Shown here one piece after another: positions 58,201-64,000 of a stretch of DNA of 64,000 bases. The notes under the pieces are model-generated. The model saw nothing but the letters and a program-made list of their open reading frames with translations. It did not search any database and was not told the origin of the DNA. How positions within the stretch are numbered: position 1 is the stretch's first letter; every line of letters begins with the position of its first letter. Position numbers and translations under genes: made by a program. This DNA comes from Apostichopus japonicus. Lineage: Eukaryota; Echinodermata; Holothuroidea; Aspidochirotida; Stichopodidae. The stretch lies in the NCBI RefSeq assembly GCF_037975245.1, contig NC_092582.1, positions 15,774,077-15,838,076 of the forward strand, given 5' to 3'.

Positions 58201-59132
58201 TGTTTTTTTTTTTGTATGTACTAATATGTGGTCCTATTATAGTGCAGCATTCAAGATTGAATGGGTTGCCAAGTTACAGATGCCATATTTGCATATATAC
58301 ATAATATGCAAATATGTTAACATTTAAACAGCCTTTTCCTCTCAATCTATGTTGTTGCAATTGAAGAGTAGCAATAATAAACCTCACGCTAAACATGCAT
58401 CTTACTAAATTTATTCCACCAATTACCATGTCACTATTTATCTTTGAAATACATTTAATTATTTGAACACATTTTATTATTGAAACATTGTTGAAACACA
58501 TTATTGAAACACATTTTGTTATTTGAAACGTGCAGTTTAATGAGTTTATTACATTATGAGCTCAGATAAATCAGGGATTTGAACCTGTTTCAACTCCCCT
58601 GGATCAAATTAAACTACAATTTACTATACTTGTTCAGCTCCAAATTGGTTAATAATCCGTTTGCTCAGTACTTTCACTTAACACAACAAACTCTTGTCAT
58701 TTTTCTCTCGTTTTAATCTTTTTTTCAGCCCATAACAATATCTCAGAAGTGTTCGCGAGTACCAAGCTACTGTGTGCAGCCCTTTCCACCATTGGCCTCT
58801 CCTCTTCGACATCCAACTTGCTTCCATCTAACAGCCAAAACAGTCTGTCTGCATCCTCTTTAGAATCGACCTGCTCCTCCTCCTCCTCTTCCGGTCAACC
58901 CTACAAACCTAGCGAGTTGGCTTATCTTGCCAGTAGGCAGGCCATGAGTGTATGCCAGGCCCTCCAGAGGACCCTCAAAGGGAGCCAGGGGTGCGAGGAT
59001 GAGGACGAGGTTTTCATGGACACCGAAAATATGGAGAGACATGTCCATTTCCAGGATCCTACGTCCAAGGACGTTCTATTGGTAACCAAATATTCCCACA
59101 ATCAGAACGAAGTCGGGACGAGTATTGACTGA
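33779..59132 (+). CDS. KIF14: KIF14-type kinesin-3 mitotic motor, 23 coding exons
   Basis: Joined exons: 33779(or 33865)-34215, 35256-35513, 35716-35803, 36389-36487, 37029-37081, 37420-37558, 37921-38037, 38341-38462, 39108-39280, 40143-40195, 40532-40698, 41298-41400, 42197-42351, 43207-43279, 43619-43693, 44287-44373, 45306-45501, 45876-46070, 49538-49710, 50148-50294, 50908-51042, 57457-57691, 58729-59132. All junctions are GT-AG and the phases close to 1,228 codons including stop. Order is a basic N-tail, a kinesin motor ([29 protein letters not shown]), a short neck, an FHA domain, coiled-coil stalk and tail. KIF14 is a plus-end motor of the central spindle and midbody needed for cytokinesis, where it works with PRC1 and citron kinase. 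The protein is shorter than human KIF14 (1,648 residues), mainly in the N-tail, neck and stalk. The 5' end is uncertain. Confidence 0.95.
34386..34698 (-). mobile_element. Full-length tRNA-derived SINE with (ATT)n tail in KIF14 intron 1
   Basis: On the minus strand the head reads GAGCGTGGTGGCAAATTGGC with a B-box GGTTCGATTCC. A body follows with CCTTGGGCAAGATGCTTTAT and AGGGGTTAAATGGGTACCTG. The 3' end is AAAGCGCTTTGAGACC, then GTATAAAGCGCTATATAAAA and an ATT repeat. Its tail resembles the 3' end of the LINE fragment at 43808-44094. Confidence 0.85.
35256..35513 (+). CDS. KIF14: KIF14 exon 2, P-loop
   Basis: Encodes the start of the motor core. [13 protein letters not shown] is followed by the nucleotide-binding P-loop [12 protein letters not shown] at its 3' end. 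Donor AC/GTAAGT, phase 2. Confidence 0.95.
35716..35803 (+). CDS. KIF14: KIF14 exon 3
   Basis: Encodes [20 protein letters not shown] to PEEEN, the motor segment following the P-loop. Acceptor GTTAG, donor AAT/GTAAGT, phase 0. Confidence 0.95.
36389..36487 (+). CDS. KIF14: KIF14 exon 4
   Basis: Encodes [20 protein letters not shown] to KKAT, with the kinesin signature [13 protein letters not shown]. Donor ACG/GTAAGT, phase 0. Confidence 0.95.
37029..37081 (+). CDS. KIF14: KIF14 exon 5
   Basis: A 53-base exon, [17 protein letters not shown] plus two bases of Val. Acceptor TTTTCCAG, donor GT/GTAAGT, phase 2. It is followed by the intron with amplified 3' splice sites. Confidence 0.95.
37215..37419 (+). 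repeat. 42-bp tandem repeat of a complete 3' splice-site module (KIF14 intron 5)
   Basis: Five copies of a branch-point-like TACTAAC (one copy reads CAACTAAC), a pyrimidine tract (CCGTCTGTTTCTTT) and ACCAG, followed by GTACCCCGT, the first bases of exon 6. AGs fall at 37251, 37293, 37335, 37377 and 37419, exactly 42 bases apart. Only the last joins to an open frame. Each earlier AG would read V-Y-P-V-T-Y (V-Y-P-V-T-N in the first copy) and then stop at the TAA within the next copy's branch-point motif. An 18-G run (about 37197-37214) precedes the array. Confidence 0.95.
37420..37558 (+). CDS. KIF14: KIF14 exon 6, switch I
   Basis: Encodes [16 protein letters not shown], then [20 protein letters not shown] with the switch I motif NxxSSRSH, then MIVLTRTK. 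Phase 0 at the donor AAG/GTATGT. The acceptor is the last of five tandem copies. Confidence 0.95.
37921..38037 (+). CDS. KIF14: KIF14 exon 7, switch II
   Basis: Encodes [20 protein letters not shown], then [19 protein letters not shown] with the switch II motif DLAGSE. Acceptor CCACCAG, donor AAG/GTAAGA, phase 0. Confidence 0.95.
38341..38462 (+). CDS. KIF14: KIF14 exon 8
   Basis: Encodes [20 protein letters not shown] to [12 protein letters not shown], the microtubule-binding helix and loop 12 region. Donor TG/GTGAGT, phase 2. Confidence 0.95.
39108..39280 (+). CDS. KIF14: KIF14 exon 9, end of motor
   Basis: Encodes [20 protein letters not shown], then [15 protein letters not shown] and [12 protein letters not shown]-like neck sequence (the actual run is [14 protein letters not shown]). 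Phase 1 at AGAG/GTAAGA. Confidence 0.95.
40143..40195 (+). CDS. KIF14: KIF14 exon 10, neck
   Basis: A 53-base exon reading [18 protein letters not shown] with the split Glu codon. It is the only neck coil found. Human KIF14 has roughly 50 more residues before the next conserved block. Confidence 0.9.
40532..40698 (+). CDS. KIF14: KIF14 exon 11, pre-FHA and first FHA strand
   Basis: Encodes [20 protein letters not shown], the kinesin-3 block with pattern PxLxNxxEDP, then [14 protein letters not shown] and an acidic stretch. Donor TG/GTGAGA, phase 2. Confidence 0.92.
41062..41285. repeat. AT-rich TATA/TACATA microsatellite in KIF14 intron 11
   Basis: TATACATATATAC-type words run almost to the acceptor of exon 12. 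This leaves that acceptor with a weak pyrimidine tract. Confidence 0.85.
41298..41400 (+). CDS. KIF14: KIF14 exon 12, FHA core
   Basis: Encodes [20 protein letters not shown], then [14 protein letters not shown], matching the FHA strands with the TxVNG turn. Acceptor ACCAAATAG is weak in pyrimidines. Donor CAT/GTGAGT, phase 0. Confidence 0.9.
41757..42032. repeat. ~52-bp tandem repeat, six copies, KIF14 intron 12
   Basis: The unit is CTTTTCAAAAGCATTTTGAC, then AAACATGTTTATGCTATTAA and a GGACGGG-like spacer. Copies begin at about 41760, 41813, 41865, 41917, 41966 and 42009. Confidence 0.9.
42197..42351 (+). CDS. KIF14: KIF14 exon 13, FHA end
   Basis: Encodes [20 protein letters not shown], the FHA terminal strand shared with kinesin-3 proteins, then a basic KKRKRK run that could act as a nuclear localisation signal. 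Phase 2. Confidence 0.95.
43207..43279 (+). CDS. KIF14: KIF14 exon 14, coiled coil
   Basis: Encodes [20 protein letters not shown] and KLAK, strongly charged heptad-like sequence. Acceptor TTCTTTGATTCAG, phase 0 at the end. Confidence 0.85.
43619..43693 (+). CDS. KIF14: KIF14 exon 15, coiled coil
   Basis: 25 codons, [20 protein letters not shown] then LTSQV. Acceptor CTGTTCAG, donor GTG/GTTAGT, phase 0. Confidence 0.85.
43808..44094 (-). mobile_element. CR1/L2-like LINE 3' fragment in KIF14 intron 15
   Basis: On the minus strand 44094-43974 reads [16 protein letters not shown], then [20 protein letters not shown] and LL. This is the C-terminus typical of CR1/L2-clade reverse-transcriptase proteins (pattern RAF..AAP.LWNSLP......S...FK..LKT.L). 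A short 3' UTR and the tail GCGCATTATAAATATCC follow. It is 5'-truncated, as usual for LINE insertions. Confidence 0.8.
44287..44373 (+). CDS. KIF14: KIF14 exon 16, coiled coil
   Basis: 29 codons, [20 protein letters not shown] then TSSLFQEKA. Acceptor GTCTTTCAG, donor GCG/GTAAGA, phase 0. Confidence 0.88.
45306..45501 (+). CDS. KIF14: KIF14 exon 17, stalk
   Basis: Encodes [20 protein letters not shown], a [10 protein letters not shown] linker and a coil [20 protein letters not shown]. Phase 1. Confidence 0.88.
45876..46070 (+). CDS. KIF14: KIF14 exon 18
   Basis: Encodes [20 protein letters not shown] to [11 protein letters not shown]. Two donors are possible (46045 and 46071). Only the latter, AAAG/GTAAAA, gives the phase required by the next exon. 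Confidence 0.85.
46724..48878. mobile_element. Outer hAT-like element (2,155 bp, perfect 5-bp TSD) in KIF14 intron 18
   Basis: Flanks are TAGGC at 46719-46723 and TAGGC at 48879-48883. Ends are CAGTGTAGGACTTTCACGG on the left and, inverted, CAGTGTTGGATTTTCAGGA on the right. Just inside, CTTGGTAGTCCTTCGGACGA (left) and CTGGTAGTCCTTCGGACAAC (right) recur with nearby inverted partners. It holds a ~127-bp internal duplication (about 47155-47275 and onward), whose second copy is split by the element at 47327-48458. Confidence 0.85.
47327..48458. mobile_element. Inner nested hAT-like element (1,132 bp, perfect 5-bp TSD)
   Basis: Flanks are GAATA at 47322-47326 and GAATA at 48459-48463. Ends are CAGTAATGATA and TAACAATGCTG. 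Subterminal GGCGTCCCGGGGACGCAAAC and GTTTGCGTCCCG are mirrored near the right end (TTTGCGTCCCTGGCC, TTGCGTCCCGTACCC). Removing it restores a repeat unit that matches the neighbouring copy. No transposase frame was found. Confidence 0.85.
49538..49710 (+). CDS. KIF14: KIF14 exon 19
   Basis: Encodes [20 protein letters not shown] to KHQLLQFLE, a helical tail segment. Acceptor TTAATTTTAG, donor GAG/GTAATA, phase 0. Confidence 0.85.
50148..50294 (+). CDS. KIF14: KIF14 exon 20
   Basis: 49 codons, [20 protein letters not shown] to GEENES. Acceptor T-run plus CTCACAG, donor AGT/GTGAGT, phase 0. Confidence 0.88.
50908..51042 (+). CDS. KIF14: KIF14 exon 21
   Basis: 45 codons, [20 protein letters not shown] to KMKRGATE. 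Donor GAG/GTGAGG, phase 0. Precedes the 6.4-kb intron 21. Confidence 0.88.
51584..51832. mobile_element. TTAA-flanked MITE, second family (249 bp), KIF14 intron 21
   Basis: TTAA at both edges. The left arm is TTAAGGTATGCTTTATTGGC plus CCCAAAT. The right arm, inverted, is TTAAAGGTAGTCAGTATAGG plus CCCCAAAT. No coding content. Confidence 0.65.
52330..52796. repeat. 83-bp satellite with alternating unit types
   Basis: TCCCCACTGACACCC starts at about 52408, 52487, 52570, 52653 and 52736. Units alternate between a TTTTTGACCTTGAATTACT type and a TTTGCACTGGAATTACTCAC type, giving a higher-order period near 166. The array lies in KIF14 intron 21. Confidence 0.92.
52797..53352. repeat. 560-nt pyrimidine tract (CTCCACCTCCCCCTTTTCC)n
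   Basis: Almost pure C/T on the + strand, a loose ~16-20-base repeat. A large internal duplication is seen (the segment ending TCCAGGCCTC occurs at 53071 and, with changes, at 53254). Pro/Ser-rich and Gly/Arg-rich frames on the two strands are artefacts. Confidence 0.95.
55040..55180. repeat. 15-16-bp tandem repeat in KIF14 intron 21
   Basis: About nine copies of TTCGATTCCTATTAA with variants (TTCCATTCCTATTAA, TTTGATTACTTTTAG). Confidence 0.9.
56182..56470. mobile_element. TTAA-flanked MITE, second family, KIF14 intron 21
   Basis: The left end TTAAAGGTAGTCAGTATAGG matches the inverted right arm of the element at 51584-51832. The right end ATACAGTG... is read as CACTGTATCCCTTTAA. TTAA stands at both edges. 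The right arm is only loosely complementary, so this copy is diverged. Confidence 0.5.
57457..57691 (+). CDS. KIF14: KIF14 exon 22
   Basis: Encodes [20 protein letters not shown] to [13 protein letters not shown] plus one base, a helical tail. Acceptor TTTTTTTTGCAG, phase 1. Confidence 0.92.
58729..59132 (+). CDS. KIF14: KIF14 last coding exon
   Basis: Encodes [20 protein letters not shown], a long Ser-rich linker, [20 protein letters not shown], an acidic [12 protein letters not shown] patch and the C-terminus EVGTSID, then TGA. Acceptor is a T-run plus TTCAG. Confidence 0.93.
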
Positions 59133-59560
59133 TTGTGTCAGTCAGTCAGTTTTTGTGTATGGAGTACATAGTTTGTGAATAATCAGGAATAGATTAAGAC
59201 ATGTTTAGTTTAGTAATTGACTGATTGTGTCATTCAGTCAGTTGTTGTGTATGGAGTACATAGTTTGTGAATAATCAGGAATAGATTAAGACATGTTTAG
59301 TTTACTAATTGACTGATCGTGTCAGTCAGTCAGTCAGTTTTTGTGTATGGAATACAATGTTTGTGAATAATCAGGAATAGATTAAGACGTGTTCAGGTAA
59401 TTTGACTGATCGTGTCAGTCAGTCAGTTTTTGTGTATGGAGTACATAGAGTCATATTTAGTTTAGTAATTGACTGATCGTGTCAGTCAGTTTTGTGTATG
59501 GAGTACATAGTTTGTGAATAATCAGGAATAGATGAAGACATGTATAATTTAGTAAATTTG
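59133..59560. repeat. ~92-bp tandem repeat in the KIF14 3' flank/UTR
   Basis: Starts right after the stop. Five copies of GACTGATCGTGTCAGTCAGT, TTTTGTGTATGGAGTACATA and GTTTGTGAATAATCAGGAAT, with GTGTATGG at 59155, 59247, 59343, 59432 and 59494. Weaker GTCAGTCAG words continue to about 59880. It is probably transcribed as 3' UTR. Confidence 0.9.
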
Positions 59561-60890
59561 TATCATGCTTCACTCAACTAGAGCAGCAGTATGTGTGGAG
59601 AGAGAGAAAATGTGAAGAATTTGAATGACAAGGTGTTGAGTGTACATAGTATGTAAAGAGTCAGTCCTGAGTGAAGACACGTTCTTGACTGAATGCATCA
59701 GTCAGCCAGATCTATATGTAGAGGTTGGTTAACTGTAAATACAACTTTTAAGTAGTGAGTACCTAGCATGTCGGTAGTCAGAGTGAGCTCTGGGCACAGT
59801 CTGGACAACTGGATGTGTCAGTCAGCCTCAATTGTTTATTATAGAAGAACACAGTCTTCACTGAACGTGTCAGTCAGTGGAATCTGTAATTCTGTATGTT
59901 AAGACTAAACACAAGAAAGTACATAAGTACATGTTAGCATCAATTGCATTATGTGGGAATTGAAGATATATAAATCATTTCTGGTCTTACAGTTTAAAGA
60001 TATTTTCCAACTGATGCTCTCCTCAACTGCCTATGCGGGTCTTTACACCCCCAAACCCCTTCTTACCCTCCCCCGCCCCCCCCGCACGCCTCACCTCCCT
60101 TTCCATTATTCTGTTTTTATTATGATGTTAGGCAATAGTCAACTAATTGACAGTTGATAATCTACAGCAGGGAGCTCTCAGACAATTCATATTGATGAGT
60201 GTCTTCATGACAGATCCAAATGAACTATCTCTCTCTCTCTTCTGTCTCATCTGTTGCTATGGTAACCAAGAGAGAATAACAATACAGTTAGGTAACGACC
60301 TGACACCCCTTTGGGGCGCCTTAGTAATGGGTGTCATAGTCCAGTGCTATGGCAACCAGATTCTCCCCCCTCCCAATCTGTAGTTACATATTAAAGGTAG
60401 CCATGAGTGTTAACACTTGTACCTGTTACTATGATTTGCATACATATGATGATGGAATATGTAAGAACTTAAAATAGTCAATTATAAGGGAAGTTCAAAT
60501 GTTTGTCTTGTAACAATTATTTAACAGGAAGTGTGGGCTAGGAGAAAATAGACAATATATTTGGAAAACTATTCAAACTTTTTGGAGTTTCTAAATTTTG
60601 TATGAAATATTTTACATAATTTTTTTTTCATAAAGAAAAGGAGAAGAAAACTCTAGCCTGTTTCGATCAAAGTGTCTCAGTATTTTTAATCTCTCTGTAG
60701 CGTTTAAATTACACAGAACAAGGCACATGGAAAATGAGGATCTTTTTTTAAATTTGAGAGTGTTATCTTTGTATTGAAACTCATTAACAGATTTAATATC
60801 TTTATAACATAAAATCACAAGAAAAATTGATATTATTCGCTCATGAGAAGTTTGACTTTTGTGGTCATGCATGACGTGATACTGCACGCT
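59561..60890. other. KIF14 downstream flank, no supported gene
   Basis: A C-rich patch at 60048-60100 and TTAAAGGTAGCCATGAG at 60392 (a possible end of the second TTAA-type family). No clear polyadenylation site could be chosen among weak ATTAAA/AATAAA words. Confidence 0.45.
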
Positions 60891-60895
60891 CTTGA

Positions 60896-61146
60896 GCAAC
60901 TTGATATCGTATGCATGTAAACAACTTGATATCATGTACTAGTACACCGAACTTGATATTGTATGCATGTAAACAACTTGATATTGTGTAGTAAACACAA
61001 CTTGATATTGTATGCATGTAAACAACTTGATATTGTGTACTAGTACACACAACTTGATATTGTGTACTAGTACACACAACTTGATATTGTGTACTAGTAC
61101 ACACAACTTGATATTGTGTACTAGTACACACAACTTGATATTGATA
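60896..61146. repeat. 27-bp tandem array of perfect palindromes
   Basis: The right half has units AACTTGATAT followed by TGTGTACTAGTACACA, with CTTGATA at 61026, 61053, 61080, 61107 and 61134, exactly 27 apart. The 16-base core equals its own reverse complement. The left half has longer, alternating units with TGTATGCATGTAAACA. Confidence 0.95.
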
Positions 61147-62340
61147 TTTGCTCAATATTAACCTATTACTAAACACGCAGGTACAACTTGGTATTGTTCA
61201 GTGATGCATGACTTGAATGTAAGACTTAAGTATTCACATATACCATAAGTATCATAAATTCATGAACAACGTGGTATTTTAACACTGATAATTGATTAAA
61301 TATTTAACAGTTTATTAGCATATTCATATTATTATACTCATGTGCATCCTGAAGAAAATGTCTAAAACATTAATAGATCACACAATTTTTGGTGGCAATT
61401 ACTGTTCCACTGTAAGTTCTATGTAAATATGTGTAAATTTCTCTGCAAAAAAGCCTATGCAGTGTTTCTCATTGATTGCTATTTTCCTATCCCCCACCCC
61501 CCCCCCCCCAAAAAAAAGAGATAAATATCATGGTAATCTGTGAATATCAAAGGTGTTTCCACCATTTTCATTTGCAACTTCTCTGAATGAGGTGAATAAA
61601 AAAAAATTAAGAGATAAGTAGAACAAAGCATCTGTTCTTGCACTGCCATTAAATGTTCCTTTTTTCAGAATAATTGTCCCTCTCGCTTTTTCATTTGGCT
61701 ATGTGTTTGTTTGCTGTTGTTGTTTACATAACTTGGAATTTTAATCTCCTGGTTTCTTGGGGGTTGGCTTCATCGACCCCATGTTTTGGTTTTCTTATTT
61801 ACTAACTAATGCCCAAAATTTCAGGCTCTCATAGCAAAATAATCAGCATGGTCCTGATATGGTAAATTGATGTTGCTATGAATGGCCAACTTGTCAGCTA
61901 TCCAGTGATGGGTAGCGTTTAGCTAGTGAGAACTTCTATCTAGACTAATGTGAGACCACATTAATTTTACGATTTAGTGTGTAAGTCAATGGGGCTTTTA
62001 ATAGGCGTATGCTACCATACGCTTTGCTACTCGTCGACCGCCGAAGTTTTCTGGTATACACCGATGTACACCAGGGAATCAGAGAGAAATAGCAGGCAGG
62101 CCTTCCCAACCCCAAGAATAATCAATAAAACCTAAAACCAAGATCTCACACCGACTGTTTCCCTCCCATGGTTAATATATGCCATCAAATAAGAATAAGT
62201 GTTTCAGGAATAAGTGTGGTTAGAAACCACTTTGGTTACTAAGGGCCAGACCATCGAGACTATACAGCATCGTCATTAAACTGTAGCCGTAAATAGTTGT
62301 TTAAGATAACACGTAACGTTTGATTCATAGATGAATTAAT
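61147..62340. other. Intergenic stretch, nothing supported
   Basis: AT-rich with a C-run plus A-run at about 61495-61517. No gene or clear element. Confidence 0.5.
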
Positions 62341-62344
62341 ATAA

Positions 62345-62396
<52 letters not shown>

Positions 62397-62420
62397 TTAT
62401 ATATATTAATATATATATAT
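62345..62420. repeat. (TA)n microsatellite
   Basis: About 23 uninterrupted TA dinucleotides, then TTTATTTATATATATTAATA. Adjacent Ile/Tyr-rich frames are artefacts. Confidence 0.97.
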
Positions 62421-62859
62421 AAAAGATGATCTTTGACAAGCTTTCTGTTTGAATAATCTCATTCATTGATCTTTACAATAACGTTGTATTATAACATCAA
62501 CATAACCTGGATTTATTTTTTTTATGTCGTATTTTTTTCCCCTATGAAGTAATGCAACTAACCTTATTACTATTGCAGACTATATTATTATGCGATTATA
62601 GGTTTACTTTCATCAAGTTCAACGAAACCAATATTTAATGTGATTGATCCGCTCGTAACTCATGTAATTTATGGGTTCGTTACACCTTGGCCGTCCGTTT
62701 TGACAGTTTCACTCACGTTAGGGTTATCGATAGGTCAAAATCATCTAACCCTTGCCTAAGATTTTAGCTCCACCACATTCATTATAACGGGGGTCTTTCA
62801 CCTTGACCAATATACGTGTATACAGAAATAGATAAGCCAAATTCCATTTGTGCGTCGTC

Positions 62860-62964
62860 ATGGAGTTTCGGCTACAAGTGGGCGGGAAATACCAGCCGAA
62901 AGATATGTCTAAATATCTTAAAAGTTCAGTTCCAAGCGAGCTGCAAAAAGATTTCTTTTTTTAA
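62860..62964 (+). CDS. Possible 34-residue small ORF
   Basis: Starts MEFRLQVGGKYQPKDMSKYL, ends LQKDFFF and TAA, with Kozak-like GTCATGG. Its composition is more protein-like than its surroundings, but it matches no family I know. It could be a fragment of an exon or chance. Confidence 0.2.
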   Translation: MEFRLQVGGKYQPKDMSKYLKSSVPSELQKDFFF

Positions 62965-63810
62965 ATTCATTCTAAAGAATACCAGAAAATGACACTGAAA
63001 CAATTTGTAGAGATTTTAATATATCAATCCGTTTGTAGGGAAGAATTTTTTTATTTATTTTTGATAATTATTATATTTAGCTGAATATTAATGAACCCTT
63101 TCCACGAAGCTCAGTATAACATAAGTGAAGTATACCACGTGACAAATAATGCGATGAAAACGAGACTTGTACTTAACGTATTACTGTCCCAGCATTTACC
63201 TTGATATGGATACGTCAAGAACTAGGTCGGGCGTCTGGAATTGAATGGTTTGAAGTCTAAGAATAGGCCTACGTTATTGTTTATTTCCGTATTTTTCCGG
63301 CTACCCTACTTGACTCGGAGTTGCGCTCCCCCACCCCCTCTCGTCGGGCCAATCCAGAATCGCTTCATATTGCGGAATTAGGCCGTTCCGTTAATTGTCA
63401 ATATTACTCGTTTTGGTGATTAAGTCCTCGTCCGTGTCATTGAGAGCAAAGTTATCTGCGTCTGGGACGTCAAAACTGCATTATTGGGGTGTGATAGTGG
63501 TCCAACAGAAAGACGAATGGGGACGGGGAGGGGTACAGATTATCAGAAACCTCGACACAGCTTTGAAAGATGCAGGTGGGGGATAGGAGTCAGACCAATA
63601 TGCAGTGGTTATGACGCACACGTGTAAGCATTGTGAAAATTACTGGGTGTTTGCCCGCCATCTACCACCCCCCCCCAACCTACCCCAAAACCACCCAACC
63701 TACCCCCAACGTCGGGGCTTAGATTATCCATTTAAATAACGATGAAAGAATGTGATAGAAAAGAAAATGACTTGCAGACATCAAATAAGGATATTTCCTT
63801 CAGTCTTTAT
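62965..63810. other. Intergenic stretch, nothing supported
   Basis: Contains a C-rich patch (63667-63710) with repeated CCTACCCC/CCACCCAA words and a 63-codon frame at 63395 with no recognisable features. Confidence 0.45.
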
Positions 63811-63814
63811 ATTC

Positions 63815-63820
63815 TTTATT
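63815..63820 (-). terminator. Possible polyadenylation signal of a minus-strand gene at the right edge
   Basis: AATAAA on the minus strand followed by GAATATAAAGACTG. The sequence to the window edge could be the 3' UTR of a gene entering from the right. This is weak on its own. Confidence 0.25.
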
Positions 63821-64000
63821 GAAAAGTAACACTTTTAACCTCCATAGAATAATAGTCACTTTACAATCTTGTACAATCATAAACAAGTGATTACAAGTCA
63901 AACGTGGAAGACATGTTGCAGTGGACGGGTTATACTATACGGTCAAATTAACTGTCTCTGATATGAGAACAGAGGATGGACATAAAGTTACCTTCATGCC

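Overview
This is a eukaryotic, intron-rich, AT-leaning nuclear window. It looks like an invertebrate deuterostome, most plausibly an echinoderm such as a sea cucumber. The organism call is an inference from vertebrate-like but diverged proteins, spliceosomal introns with GT-AG ends, and a dense mix of hAT, TTAA-type, SINE, CR1/L2-like and Penelope-like repeats. No prokaryotic operon, CRISPR array or viral genome is present.

Three protein genes are well supported, all on the + strand. (1) A single-coding-exon SLC35G-like EamA/DMT membrane transporter lies at 6141-7202. (2) A three-exon microsomal glutathione S-transferase 1 (MGST1) gene lies at 19929-25034; the splice phases join to a 157-residue protein. 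(3) A large KIF14-type kinesin-3 gene lies at about 33.8-59.1 kb. I resolved 23 coding exons for it. All phases join into one open frame of 1,227 codons plus stop, covering the motor, a shortened FHA domain, the stalk and the tail. Its 5' end is not certain. These genes are neighbours only: a transporter, a membrane detoxification enzyme and a mitotic motor share no pathway.

The rest is mostly repeats. Left of the transporter are hAT-like elements and minisatellites. From 7.6 to 11.1 kb are two tandem arrays and a tRNA-derived SINE head. At 14.1 kb is a complete small hAT element, and at 17-18.4 kb a decayed Penelope-like element with reverse-transcriptase and GIY-YIG remnants. At 19.0-19.7 kb is a direct duplication carrying the same small minus-strand ORF twice. 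The MGST1 introns hold one complete hAT element with a perfect 8-bp target duplication and two TTAA-type miniature elements, one of them interrupted by another transposon. From 25 to 33 kb lie a non-coding stretch, a hAT element with internal 138-bp repeats, and further TTAA-type elements.

The KIF14 introns contain a SINE, a CR1/L2-like LINE 3' end, a pair of nested transposons with 5-bp target duplications, two further TTAA-type elements, an 83-bp satellite and a 560-nt sense-strand pyrimidine tract. The most unusual item is intron 5, where a 42-bp module containing a branch point, pyrimidine tract and AG has been amplified five times up to the exon border. Beyond KIF14 are a 3'-flanking tandem array, an array of perfect palindromes and mostly featureless sequence.
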